64,000 nucleotides of DNA from JBCBJX01 sp964342855 (GTDB lineage Bacteria > Pseudomonadota > Alphaproteobacteria > Caulobacterales > Parvularculaceae), in contig CAYFIB010000005.1 of NCBI GenBank assembly GCA_964342855.1, forward strand, positions 59,710-123,709. The letters run 5' to 3'. The translations under genes and the position numbers were made by a program. The notes beneath the pieces are model-generated. The model saw nothing but the letters and a program-made list of their open reading frames with translations. It had not been told where the DNA came from and searched no databases. How positions within the stretch are numbered: position 1 is the first letter of the stretch; every line of letters starts with the position of its first letter. Below, one piece after another: positions 50,042-58,425 of the stretch.

Positions 50042-50239
50042 GGGATCAGAAGGGTCTCCGGAGCCGCGTCGCTGATCGAAGCGGCGAGACTCCCCAAATG
50101 CGCCAAGCGTGGAGGACCGCAACCGGTATTTGCGCAGGTCGCCGAGCGGCGCGCGTCGCCCTGGCGGACAGTCGAACGAAAACAACGGGTTCGGATCGCC
50201 TCGGCGCCGCGCTGAAACAATTTGTGATCGGATCGCCCG

Positions 50240-51496
50240 CTAGTAGGCGGCGATCTCCACTGCGAGCCCGCTCGCGCGCAGGGCGTCGATCACCCGGTCG
50301 AGGTGGTCGCGGTCATTCGTTTCGACGGAGATGTCGAGATAGGTGATCTTAGCTGGCAGGTCCGAGAAGAGCCGATGATAGGCGACGTCGATGACGTTGC
50401 CGCGCGCGTTCGAAATGACTTCGGAAACGAGCGTCAGCTGCCCCGGCACGTCCATGAGCTCGACCCTGAGGCGCGCGATGCGCCCCTGACGCGCAAGGTC
50501 GCGCATGAGGATCGCCGAGAGAAGCCGCGTGTCGATATTGCCGCCGCAGAGAACCGTCGCGACGCGCTTGCCCGCGAATGTCTCCGGGTTCGCAAGGATG
50601 GCGGCGAGTCCCGCCGCCCCCGCCCCTTCGGCGAGCACCTTCTGGACGTTGAGATAGAGGCTGAGGGCGCGTTCGAGATCGCGCTCCTCGACCAGCAGGA
50701 TATCGTCGACCAGTTCGCGAATGATTTCGCGCGTGAGCCCCCCCGGCTCGCGCACGGCGATGCCTTCGGCGAGGGTCATGCCGCCGATGGCCGCTTCCTC
50801 CCCATACGTCACATTACGCATGGAGGGATAAAGCTGCGCCTGCACGCCGACGATCCCGATCTCGGGCCGCACGCGCCGCGCCGCGAGGGCGAGGCCGGAG
50901 AGAAGGCCCCCGCCGCCGATGGGCGCGACGATCATATCGAGATCGGCGCGCTCCTCCAGCATCTCGACCGCCATGGTCCCCTGCCCGGCGATGACGTGCG
51001 GATCGTCGAAGGGGTGAACGAAGACGAGGCCTTCCGCGGCTTCCTTCTCACGCGCGAATGCGTACGCGGCGTCGAAATCGGCGCCTTCGAGGACGACCTC
51101 GGCGCCCAGCTCCTCCGTCTGCCGCACTTTCACAAAAGGCGTGTGGACGGGCATGACGATGGTCGCCTTCACGCCAAGGCGCGCCGCGTGCCGGGCGAGC
51201 CCCTGCGCGTGGTTGCCAGCGGACGCCGCGATGACGCCGCGGGATTTCTCCGCCTTGGAGAGGCTGAGGAGCTTCGCGAGCGCGCCGCGCTCCTTGAACG
51301 AGCCCGTGTGCTGAAGGTTTTCGAACTTTACCCACAACTCGCAGCCGGTGATGGCTGAAAGCTTCTCGCAATGGAGGAACGGCGTACGCGCGACGCCCGC
51401 CCAGGCGCGGTCGCGCCGCTCGAGAATGGCCGCCAGCTCCTCCTCCGGAAGACCGAGGGGCGTTGAGGGCGGGGTTTGCTGCGCTGCGAGGGTCAT
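50240..51496 (-). CDS. ilvA: Threonine ammonia-lyase (biosynthetic/catabolic type with ACT domain)
   Basis: 418 residues from the ATG at 51496; a GTG at 51514 is possible. The PLP lysine lies in FENLQHTGSFKERGALAKL; the phosphate loop is PIGGGGLLSGLALAARR. The C-terminal ~80 residues are an ACT regulatory domain (VELMDVPGQLTLVSEVISNARGNVIDVAYHR). It deaminates threonine to 2-oxobutanoate for isoleucine synthesis or catabolism. The length and single ACT domain match the TdcB-like/short IlvA form; symbol by family. Confidence 0.9.
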   Translation of the reverse strand: MTLAAQQTPPSTPLGLPEEELAAILERRDRAWAGVARTPFLHCEKLSAITGCELWVKFENLQHTGSFKERGALAKLLSLSKAEKSRGVIAASAGNHAQGLARHAARLGVKATIVMPVHTPFVKVRQTEELGAEVVLEGADFDAAYAFAREKEAAEGLVFVHPFDDPHVIAGQGTMAVEMLEERADLDMIVAPIGGGGLLSGLALAARRVRPEIGIVGVQAQLYPSMRNVTYGEEAAIGGMTLAEGIAVREPGGLTREIIRELVDDILLVEERDLERALSLYLNVQKVLAEGAGAAGLAAILANPETFAGKRVATVLCGGNIDTRLLSAILMRDLARQGRIARLRVELMDVPGQLTLVSEVISNARGNVIDVAYHRLFSDLPAKITYLDISVETNDRDHLDRVIDALRASGLAVEIAAY

Positions 51497-51726
51497 GCGC
51501 CCCTTTATCTCCACTTCGCTCCAGAACGCGAGAGTTTCTGGCGATTTTCGTTAATTTTTTCGCCGATCACGCCAAGAGCCTCGTTGCCGCCCCCTCGTTG
51601 CACCCCCACCGCCAGAATGGTAATACTGTGATACATCCAACTCGGTTCCCGGCGCGTATTCACGAATAACAACTATGCAAATATTTCATGGCCATCGTCC
51701 ATCACTTTCATTAAGGCGCTAACATC

Positions 51727-52155
51727 ATGAATACTGATAGCTTTGGAACGCTGATGTTTGTAAATCTACACGGCACCTGGGGGCAACCAGAGAAATACTC
51801 AGATATTATGATTAATCTTGACGACTTCATAGAGTCGCGCGTTGACCTTAGCGTCGTAAAATATAGAATTGGTATTGGCTTGATTGCGTGCGATCCTCAT
51901 ATTTTTGCGGGGGAAGGATATTTTAGATTCATAGGAAAACGATACTTTGAAATGGGTTATAATTTGGATTTTAATACGTACACATCACTTCATGACGCCA
52001 ATGATATTTTTGGCAAGATTCGTTTTATTTCTGATAGCTTGATACAAGCCTTGAAAATTGCGGCCGAAGCCGGAGTACCGGATCAGAACCTGAACGAGTC
52101 ACGTCTTATCATTTCTGAATGGCGCGAAAAAATTCAAAATCAATTTTTCTTATAA
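51727..52155 (+). CDS. Low-GC orphan protein of unknown function
   Basis: 142 residues, visibly A+T-rich (codons such as AAT, ATT, TTT, AAA dominate) against the GC-rich surroundings. Soluble, with aromatic-rich strands (YFRFIGKRYFEMGYNLDFNTYTS) and helical ends. Size and base composition are typical of recently acquired immunity or antitoxin-like genes, but no family is recognised. AAGG lies about nine bases upstream of ATG. A+T-rich non-coding DNA follows to about 52330. Confidence 0.6.
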   Translation: MNTDSFGTLMFVNLHGTWGQPEKYSDIMINLDDFIESRVDLSVVKYRIGIGLIACDPHIFAGEGYFRFIGKRYFEMGYNLDFNTYTSLHDANDIFGKIRFISDSLIQALKIAAEAGVPDQNLNESRLIISEWREKIQNQFFL

Positions 52156-52483
52156 GCTGTTTTCGCACGTCTTGGAATCAAATTTTTTAAATATTTATTT
52201 TTTGATTTATTAAGTTTCAGTTTAAATTATATTATCAGAGCTCAATATTTTTTAATATAAAATTTTACTGCGTATCGATGGATAAATTAATTTTCACCTC
52301 TGCGACATTGTCCTGATCATTGCAAGCCAGCCCCGTTTCCACCCGAAACTCCACCGTCTGGGGGGGGGGGCCATATGGAGGGATCGCCCCATGCCGCGGC
52401 GCGCGCGGCGTTTCTAGGGTCCTCTTCATCGGCGACGGCGGTCCGGAGGGGAGCGCGGCCGATCGGAACCAAAGGACCCTATC
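52156..52483. other. A+T-rich gap, a possible truncated gene end and a poly-G tract
   Basis: 52156-52262 is nearly all A/T with T-runs that may end the 51727 transcript. From 52265 to about 52360 the minus strand reads ...TVEFRVETGLACNDQDNVAEVKI and a stop, a convincing protein C-terminus with no body, ending at an 11-G run (52360-52370). The remaining ~110 bases are ordinary GC-rich leader of the next gene. Confidence 0.6.
52360..52370. repeat. Homopolymeric G11 tract
   Basis: Eleven consecutive G on the plus strand, 114 bases upstream of the beta-barrel gene start and at the edge of the A+T-rich patch. Such tracts are prone to slipped-strand length change; G-quadruplex or promoter-spacing effects are possible. 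Confidence 0.7.
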
Positions 52484-53050
52484 ATGACCCGCACGCTTCT
52501 CGCCGCCCTCGCCGTCTCCGTCGCCCTGCCCGCCGCCGCGCTCGCCGGCGAGAAATCCGGCGACCGCGCCTATGTTCAGGTCGGCCTCGGCTACACCCAG
52601 ATTTCCTATGGCGATCTCACCGCCGATCTCGGTGTCACTCAAACCCGCGTCGGCGCGAATCTCGCGCCGTTCCTCGGCGTCGAAGGCGAGCTCAGCGTCG
52701 GCGTCTTAGGGACGGAGTTCGACTATGGCGGCGGATATACCGCGACAGCGATGATCGATTACGGCTTCGGCGGCTTCGGCGTCGTCCGTGCACCGATCGA
52801 CGACAACTTCCGCCTCTTCGCCCGCGCCGGCTACGCCCACACGCAGGCCTCGCTGGAGCTGACCGCCCTGAACGTCAGCGAGACGATCACCTCCGAAGTC
52901 GACGGTTTCGCGTTCGGCGGCGGATTTGAGTTCTTCAGCGGTCCCCATGGCGTGCGCGCGGAATACACCCGCTACACCATCGCCGACGCCCAGCCGAATG
53001 ACCTGGAAGCCGTCAACGTCGTCTCCATCGGCTATCTCCGCCGGTTCTGA
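52484..53050 (+). CDS. Outer-membrane beta-barrel (OmpA-like/porin family) protein
   Basis: 188 residues. Signal peptide MTRTLLAALAVSVALPAAALAG. The mature part is a sequence of amphipathic strands (YVQVGLGYTQISYGDL, FRLFARAGYAHTQASLEL, VRAEYTRYTIAD) ending VVSIGYLRRF with the terminal Phe. The pattern suits an eight-strand OmpA-transmembrane-type barrel without a periplasmic domain. The ATG has AAAGGACCCTATC upstream. It is convergent with the LuxR-type regulator. Confidence 0.82.
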   Translation: MTRTLLAALAVSVALPAAALAGEKSGDRAYVQVGLGYTQISYGDLTADLGVTQTRVGANLAPFLGVEGELSVGVLGTEFDYGGGYTATAMIDYGFGGFGVVRAPIDDNFRLFARAGYAHTQASLELTALNVSETITSEVDGFAFGGGFEFFSGPHGVRAEYTRYTIADAQPNDLEAVNVVSIGYLRRF

Positions 53051-53056
53051 GCGGCC

Positions 53057-53692
53057 TCACAGCTGCTCGAGATGATCGAGCAGCCCGGCGCGGAAGGCGG
53101 CCGAGAGGAGGGCCGCCACCGATCCGACCTCGAACTTCTCCATGAGGCTCGCGCGATGCTTTTCCACCGTCTTCGGACTGATGCAGAGCCGCTCGCCCGC
53201 CTGCGTCGTCGTCAGCCCCGCGGCGATGAGGGCGAGCACTTCGCGCTCTCTAGCGGTGAGATCGCGCCCCGTCGGCGCCCCGTCAAGACGCGAGACGACA
53301 TCGGCGGCGACGTATTTGCCGCCCTTGAGAACCGTCTGAAGACCAAGCCGCAGTTCCTCCTCGCCGCAGCTTTTCAGGAACAGCCCATCGACGCCGGAGG
53401 CGACCCAGTCCGCCAGCATGCCGACGGCGGTGAAGCCGGTGAAGACCGCGACTTTCGTTTCCGGCGACCAGCGGCGGACCTCCGCGAACACTTCCGCCCC
53501 GTTCGCCAGAGGCATGCCGACATCGAGGGTGAGAAGCGCCGGACGCAGCTTTCGGCAGAGGGCGATGGCTTCGAGCCCGTCCTCCGCGGAGGCGGCGACC
53601 GCCACGCCTTCGAGCCCCGCGAACAGGTCGGCGAGGCCTTTGCGGACCATTTCATGGTCGTCGGCGATGACGACGCGCGCGATAGGCTCCAT
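53057..53692 (-). CDS. NarL/LuxR-family response regulator
   Basis: 211 residues from the ATG at 53692. Receiver: VVIADDHEMVRKGLADL (acidic pair), LLTLDVGMPLANGAEVF (phospho-Asp in LTLDVGM), VAVFTGF, LFLKSCGEEEL (the conserved Lys). Output: LTAREREVLALIAAGLTTTQAGERLCISPKTVEKHRASLMEKF, a LuxR HTH. It is divergent, 41 bases apart, from the 7TM histidine kinase, its probable partner. Confidence 0.93.
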   Translation of the reverse strand: MEPIARVVIADDHEMVRKGLADLFAGLEGVAVAASAEDGLEAIALCRKLRPALLTLDVGMPLANGAEVFAEVRRWSPETKVAVFTGFTAVGMLADWVASGVDGLFLKSCGEEELRLGLQTVLKGGKYVAADVVSRLDGAPTGRDLTAREREVLALIAAGLTTTQAGERLCISPKTVEKHRASLMEKFEVGSVAALLSAAFRAGLLDHLEQL

Positions 53693-53733
53693 GGTGGGCC
53701 GCGAACCTCCGCCCTTACGAACCAACGGGTTGC

Positions 53734-55773
53734 ATGGCGTTCTTGATAGCAAGATGTATCGCGTCTGTCGCGGCGCTCGTCGCTGCGCTTCTTAGCGTCA
53801 GCGCGGCCGCGCCCGCCCCGCCCTTCGAACCGGAAGGCGATCGCGTCGCCAACGTCCTGCACTATGGCGACTTCTACCGCGTCTCGACTTTCCGAGAAGT
53901 CGAGGGCGAAGGCGAGGTGGAGTTCGTCTCCTGGCTCACCCTCGACGGCGCCCGCGCGGCCGATGAGAGCGAGTTTCACGCCCTCTCCGAAGGTCTCGAC
54001 AATGACGGCTTTTACTACGGATACGTCTGGATGCGCCTCCGGCTCACCAATTCCGGCGAGCGCACGCGCGTCTGGCGGCTCTTCAGCACGGGGCTTACCA
54101 GCGCGTCGTGGGTGGAGGGCTATCTGGTGGAGCCCGACGGGTCGACCTCCATCATCTGGCGCGATCCCATCGGCGAAAATCCGAAAGACATCGACTACAC
54201 CTTCAACGACCGCACGCCGATGTTCCGCAATTCGGTGTCGCACCCGTTCGCCATCCGCCCGGGCGAGACGGTCGAAATCTGGCTTGATTATCCGAACGGG
54301 GCGTTCACGGAATTCGGACCGGACCTCATCGACGCCGACGCGTTCCTCCGCCATGAGATCGGCGAGGCCGCCTTCGACACCTACCTGTTCGGGCTGCGCA
54401 CCGCCCTCCTCTTCGCGATCTTCGCCTTCGCGCTCATTCTCCGCTCGAAGGTCGCGCTCTACTATGGGCTCTTCACCGGGGCGCTGTTCGTCTTTTTCTC
54501 GGGGAACCTCGGTTATCTGACGACCACGATCTTCCGGAACGTCGATATCGCCTCGTTCGTTGCGACCTTCGCCGGCGTCGTCGCCTTCGTCTTTTTCGTA
54601 CAGATGACGCGGACCTTCCTGAATTCGCCGCGACTTTATCCGTGCCCTGATAAAATCCTTCTTGGAACCCTCGCCTTCGGCGCTCTCGACGCGGCCCTGT
54701 CGGTCGCGATTTTCGGCAATACGGTTCTGATGCTGGTTGGGTTCATCCCGGGGCTTCTCGCCATCATCTCCGTGACCATGTGGGCGGCGTTCACCGGCGT
54801 TCGGAACCGCCACACCGGCGCCGGCATCTACTTCGTCGCGGCGCTCTTTCTTTTCGGAAACATCGCCTTCGGGCTGCTTTCCTACCCGCCGCTTTATCTC
54901 GTGAGCGCGGATCTCACGAGCGTCATCACCCACGCGGGGCTCACCGTGGACGGCGTTCTCTTCGCCGGCGCCCTCGTCCTGCAGGCGCTCGGCCTGCGCC
55001 GCGAACGCGATGAGGCGCATACGGCGGAAGTCGCGGCGCTGAAGGAAAAAGCCTCGCTGACGCGCGAGCTTTCCGACGTCTCCGCCGCACACGACCGGGC
55101 CTTGAGCCTCGCGGAAGCGCGTCGCCGGGAGCTCGCCGCGACGACCCATGATCTGAAGCAGCCCCTCCTCTCCCTGCAGATGGCGCTGAAGAAGCGGACG
55201 GGGACGGACTCCATCTCCGAGGGGATTTCCTATCTCGAAAGCGTCATCAACCGCAGTCTCGACACGACGCGGCCGGAGGATGTCGCGGCGGCGCCGGTGA
55301 ACGACGCCGAAAAACCACCTTTCGCGCTCGGCAAGGCGCTCGCGAATGTCGCGATGATGTTCGGCGACGAAGCGTTGGAGAAAGGTCTGGAGCTGACGGC
55401 CGCCCCGACCTCGCTGCAGGTCCGCGCCGACCCGGTCGTCATCATGCGTATCTTGAGCAATCTCGTCGCCAACGCCGTGAAGCACACATCGTCTGGACGC
55501 CTCCTCATCGGCGCGCGCCGGACGGGCGGGACCGTGCGGATTGATGTGCTCGACACGGGAGCCGGGATGACTCCGGAGGCGCTGGAGACGGCGCTGCGGC
55601 CCTATCAGAAAGGCTCGGCCTCCAGGGGCGAAGGCCTCGGTCTCGCCGTCGTGCGGGAGATGGCGGAGGCGAACGGCTGCGAACTCATCGCCGCTTCGGC
55701 TCCGGGCCAGGGAACGCGATTTTCGCTCGCCGGACTGCCGCGCGCGACCTCAGGCGGTGCGGAGCGCGCCTGA
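53734..55773 (+). CDS. 7TM-DISM sensor histidine kinase
   Basis: 679 residues. Signal peptide (about 1-25), an extracytoplasmic strand-rich 7TMR-DISMED-like domain (about 30-215), seven TM helices (about 220-420), a coiled coil, then the kinase. The phosphorylation box is LAATTHDLKQPLLSLQMAL (H-D-L-K-Q-P); the ATP-binding domain has ILSNLVANAVKHT, LDTGAGM and GEGLGLAVV. 7TM-DISM proteins sense extracellular ligands. The neighbouring divergent response regulator is the likely partner. Its last 24 bases overlap the phhA 3' end on the other strand. Confidence 0.88.
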   Translation: MAFLIARCIASVAALVAALLSVSAAAPAPPFEPEGDRVANVLHYGDFYRVSTFREVEGEGEVEFVSWLTLDGARAADESEFHALSEGLDNDGFYYGYVWMRLRLTNSGERTRVWRLFSTGLTSASWVEGYLVEPDGSTSIIWRDPIGENPKDIDYTFNDRTPMFRNSVSHPFAIRPGETVEIWLDYPNGAFTEFGPDLIDADAFLRHEIGEAAFDTYLFGLRTALLFAIFAFALILRSKVALYYGLFTGALFVFFSGNLGYLTTTIFRNVDIASFVATFAGVVAFVFFVQMTRTFLNSPRLYPCPDKILLGTLAFGALDAALSVAIFGNTVLMLVGFIPGLLAIISVTMWAAFTGVRNRHTGAGIYFVAALFLFGNIAFGLLSYPPLYLVSADLTSVITHAGLTVDGVLFAGALVLQALGLRRERDEAHTAEVAALKEKASLTRELSDVSAAHDRALSLAEARRRELAATTHDLKQPLLSLQMALKKRTGTDSISEGISYLESVINRSLDTTRPEDVAAAPVNDAEKPPFALGKALANVAMMFGDEALEKGLELTAAPTSLQVRADPVVIMRILSNLVANAVKHTSSGRLLIGARRTGGTVRIDVLDTGAGMTPEALETALRPYQKGSASRGEGLGLAVVREMAEANGCELIAASAPGQGTRFSLAGLPRATSGGAERA

Positions 55774-56637
55774 TTTCGGGGCGACCAGAACGTCGCCCGA
55801 GCCAACCATCGCCGGATCAATGGCGTCGCGCGACGCCGCGCGCGCGATCTCGGCGAGGAGGTCCGGCGTCATGGCGTCGAACAGCTCGGCGTAGTCGTCG
55901 ACGACGAAATAGGTCTTCTGGAAATCATCGACCATATAATCCGTGGAAAGAACGCGGTCGCGGTCGAACCGCACGCGGTGCGGCTTGTCGCTGTCCACGG
56001 AGAACATGGTCTCGCCCATGGAGGAGAGCATGCCGGCGCCATAGGCTTTCAGGCCGTCGTCCGTACGGATTAGGCCGAACTCGACCATGTACCAGTAGAG
56101 CCGCGCGAGCACGCCGTCCGTGCCGTTCGCGATGCATTTGAGCCCGGCTTCACCATAGCTCTGCATATAGTCCGCAAACGTCTGGTTCGAGAGGAGCGGC
56201 ACGTGGCCGAAAAAGTCGTGGAAGATGTCCGGCTCGACGAGATAGTCGAGCTCGTCTTCGCGGCGCAGCCAATGGGCGACCGGGAAGCGGCGGTTCGCGA
56301 GATGGCGGAAAAAGACGTCGTTGGGGATGAGCCCCGGCACGGCGACGAGGCGCCAGCCTGTCAGCGCCTCAAGGCGATCGCTCGCGCGCTCCAGATCTGG
56401 CACGCCGTCGGCGGCGTCGAGGGCGCGCAGGCCGTCGATGAAAGCGGCGTCGGCGTAGCTTTCCAGCAGCACGGACTGGCGGGCGTAAAGCCGACGCCAG
56501 CGGTCGTGTTCCGCCTCGGTGTAGTCGTCCATGTCCTGCGCGATGGTGTAGTCCGCGCGCATGGCCGCGTAGTTCCCGCGCAGGGCGTGGGTCGTATTGG
56601 CCTGAAACGGGTTCGAAACCGGTTGAGCGTCGGACAT
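55750..56637 (-). CDS. phhA: Phenylalanine 4-monooxygenase
   Basis: 295 residues from the ATG at 56637 (AGGAGGTG six bases upstream). The pterin-dependent hydroxylase iron site is visible: EPDIFHDFFGHVPLL (the two His) and LYWYMVEFGLIRT (the Glu). LVAVPGLIPNDVFFRHLANRRFPVAHWLR is the preceding conserved block. It converts Phe to Tyr with tetrahydrobiopterin and O2. It diverges from an Lrp/AsnC regulator gene across 120 bp. The 3' end overlaps the kinase gene by 24 bases tail-to-tail. Confidence 0.95.
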   Translation of the reverse strand: MSDAQPVSNPFQANTTHALRGNYAAMRADYTIAQDMDDYTEAEHDRWRRLYARQSVLLESYADAAFIDGLRALDAADGVPDLERASDRLEALTGWRLVAVPGLIPNDVFFRHLANRRFPVAHWLRREDELDYLVEPDIFHDFFGHVPLLSNQTFADYMQSYGEAGLKCIANGTDGVLARLYWYMVEFGLIRTDDGLKAYGAGMLSSMGETMFSVDSDKPHRVRFDRDRVLSTDYMVDDFQKTYFVVDDYAELFDAMTPDLLAEIARAASRDAIDPAMVGSGDVLVAPKSGALRTA

Positions 56638-56757
56638 GGCGTTCACCTCCTGCGCGTATGAGGCCACGGGTTTCGCGAAGAAACTTGTCAATCTTCGTCC
56701 CGTATTTGTAGATTTCAGGAAATTATCCCGAATTTTCGCCACTTCCCGGGAGAAAAC

Positions 56758-57216
56758 ATGCTCGATGCGACGGACCGCAAACTCCTGCGCCTTCTTCAGG
56801 AGGACGGAAAGCGCACGGTGGCCGAGCTGTCGGACGCCGCCGGCGTCTCCGCGTCGGCCTGCCACCGGCGGGTGAGACGGCTCGAGGATGAAGGCTACAT
56901 CGCAGGCTACGCGGCGGTGCTGGACCGCAAGGCGGTCGGCCTCGCCGTGCAGGCTTACGTCTTCGTGCGCATGGAAAAGCATGTCGATGAAACGCTGAAA
57001 CGGTTCATCGACACGGTGCGGCGCATGGACGAGGTCGTCGCCTGCCACGCCGTCACCGGCCATGGCGACTACATGCTGAAACTCATCGTCCGCGATATGG
57101 ACGCGTTTTCCGAGGTCGCCCTCAAATCCATCGTCCGCCTCCCCGGCGTGAAGGAAATTTCCTCCACCTTCGTCCTCGCAACGGAGAAGGAGGAGCGGGT
57201 GTGGGCGCTGGACTGA
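56758..57216 (+). CDS. Lrp/AsnC-family regulator, divergent from phhA
   Basis: 152 residues. N-terminal HTH: LDATDRKLLRLLQEDGKRTVAELSDAAGVSASACHRRVRRLEDEG. The RAM ligand domain follows, with VVACHAVTGHGDYMLKLIVRDMDAF and VKEISSTFVLATEKE. Divergence from phhA points to control of phenylalanine hydroxylation, probably with an aromatic amino acid as ligand. Only four bases separate its stop from the convergent thiolase stop. Confidence 0.92.
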   Translation: MLDATDRKLLRLLQEDGKRTVAELSDAAGVSASACHRRVRRLEDEGYIAGYAAVLDRKAVGLAVQAYVFVRMEKHVDETLKRFIDTVRRMDEVVACHAVTGHGDYMLKLIVRDMDAFSEVALKSIVRLPGVKEISSTFVLATEKEERVWALD

Positions 57217-57220
57217 CGGC

Positions 57221-58414
57221 CTAGTTCAGCAGCTCCAGCGCGACCGACGTCGCCTCGCCGCCGCCGATGCACAGGCTCGCGACGCCTTTCTTCAGGCCGC
57301 GGCCTTTGAGGGCGTGGAGGAGCGTGACGAGGATGCGCGCGCCCGAGGCGCCGATGGGGTGGCCGAGGGCGATGGCGCCGCCGTGGACGTTGATCTTCTC
57401 CGCCGGCACGCCGTGCTCCTTCATCACCGCCAAGGGCACGACGGCGAAGGCTTCGTTCACCTCGAAGAGATCGACATCGCCGATCGCCCAGCCGGTTTTC
57501 GCCATCAGGTTGGCGATGGACTGGACCGGGGCGGTGGTGAACCACTCCGGCGCTTGCGAGTGCGTCGCGTGACCGGCGATGCGGGCGAGGACGTCGTAGC
57601 CTTTCGCTTCCGCTTCGGCGGCGGTGGTGACGATGAGCGCCGCGGCGCCGTCGGAGATGGCGGACGACGAGCCCGCGGTGACGGTGCCGTCCTTCTCGAA
57701 CGCCGGGCGAAGCGCCGGGATCTTGTCCGCGTTCACGAGGCCCGGCTTTTCATCGGCATCGACGCTGACGGTTTCCTTGCGGCCTTTTACCTCGACGGCG
57801 ACGATTTCGTCCTTGAAGGAACCATCCGCGATGGCCCGTTGCGCGCGGGTGACGGAGCGCATGGCGTATTCGTCCTGCGCCTCGCGGGAGAACTGCCATT
57901 CGCGCGCGCATTTCTCGGCGAAGATCCCCATGGCCTTGCCGCGATCATAAGCGTCCTCAAGGCCGTCATAGGCCATGTGGTCGAGAACCTGTCCGTGGCC
58001 GAACTTGATGCCGGTGCGGCCTGTCGGCAGCATGTGCGGGGCGTTGGTCATGGATTCCATGCCGCCAGCGACGACCGTCGTCGCCGAGCCCGCCTTGATG
58101 GCGTCGTGCGCCATCATGACCGTTTTCATGCCGGAGCCGCAGACCTTGTTGACGGTCGCGCAGCCAGCGCCGAGCGGAACGCCTGCGCCGAGGGAGGCCT
58201 GACGCGCCGGCGCCTGGCCGAGACCCGCGGGCAGCACGCAGCCCATGAGCACTTCGTCGATCGCCTCCGCCGACACCTTCGCCCGTTCAAGGGCGGAGGA
58301 AATCGCGCGGCTGCCGAGCTCCGTCGACGGAACGCCGGTGAAGGCGCCCTGAAAGTTGCCGATGGCCGTGCGGGCGGCGCCCGCGATGACGATGGTCTGG
58401 TCAGCCGTGCTCAT
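57221..58414 (-). CDS. Acetyl-CoA acetyltransferase/thiolase
   Basis: 397 residues. The acyl-accepting Cys is in TVNKVCGSGMKTVMMAHDAIKAG; the second half has NVHGGAIALGHPIGASGARILVTLLHAL with the His, and the end GVASLCIGGGEATSVALELL holds the second catalytic Cys. Family members condense or cleave acyl-CoA; the PhaA/AtoB/BktB group cannot be separated without alignment. It lies 11 bases after the amino-acid dehydrogenase gene, so it is probably in a degradation operon with it. Confidence 0.92.
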   Translation of the reverse strand: MSTADQTIVIAGAARTAIGNFQGAFTGVPSTELGSRAISSALERAKVSAEAIDEVLMGCVLPAGLGQAPARQASLGAGVPLGAGCATVNKVCGSGMKTVMMAHDAIKAGSATTVVAGGMESMTNAPHMLPTGRTGIKFGHGQVLDHMAYDGLEDAYDRGKAMGIFAEKCAREWQFSREAQDEYAMRSVTRAQRAIADGSFKDEIVAVEVKGRKETVSVDADEKPGLVNADKIPALRPAFEKDGTVTAGSSSAISDGAAALIVTTAAEAEAKGYDVLARIAGHATHSQAPEWFTTAPVQSIANLMAKTGWAIGDVDLFEVNEAFAVVPLAVMKEHGVPAEKINVHGGAIALGHPIGASGARILVTLLHALKGRGLKKGVASLCIGGGEATSVALELLN

Positions 58415-58425
58415 GGGTCTTCTCC

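Noticed and set aside
52265..52642. 125-codon minus-strand frame as a real gene
   Set aside because: Only the last ~30 codons look coding; the rest runs antisense into the beta-barrel gene. Reported as a possible truncated end instead.
53374..55485. 703-codon minus-strand frame opposite the 7TM kinase
   Set aside because: Its composition (Glu/Arg/Asp/His-rich, no motif) is that of a shadow frame; both flanking genes on the true strands have full domain matches.
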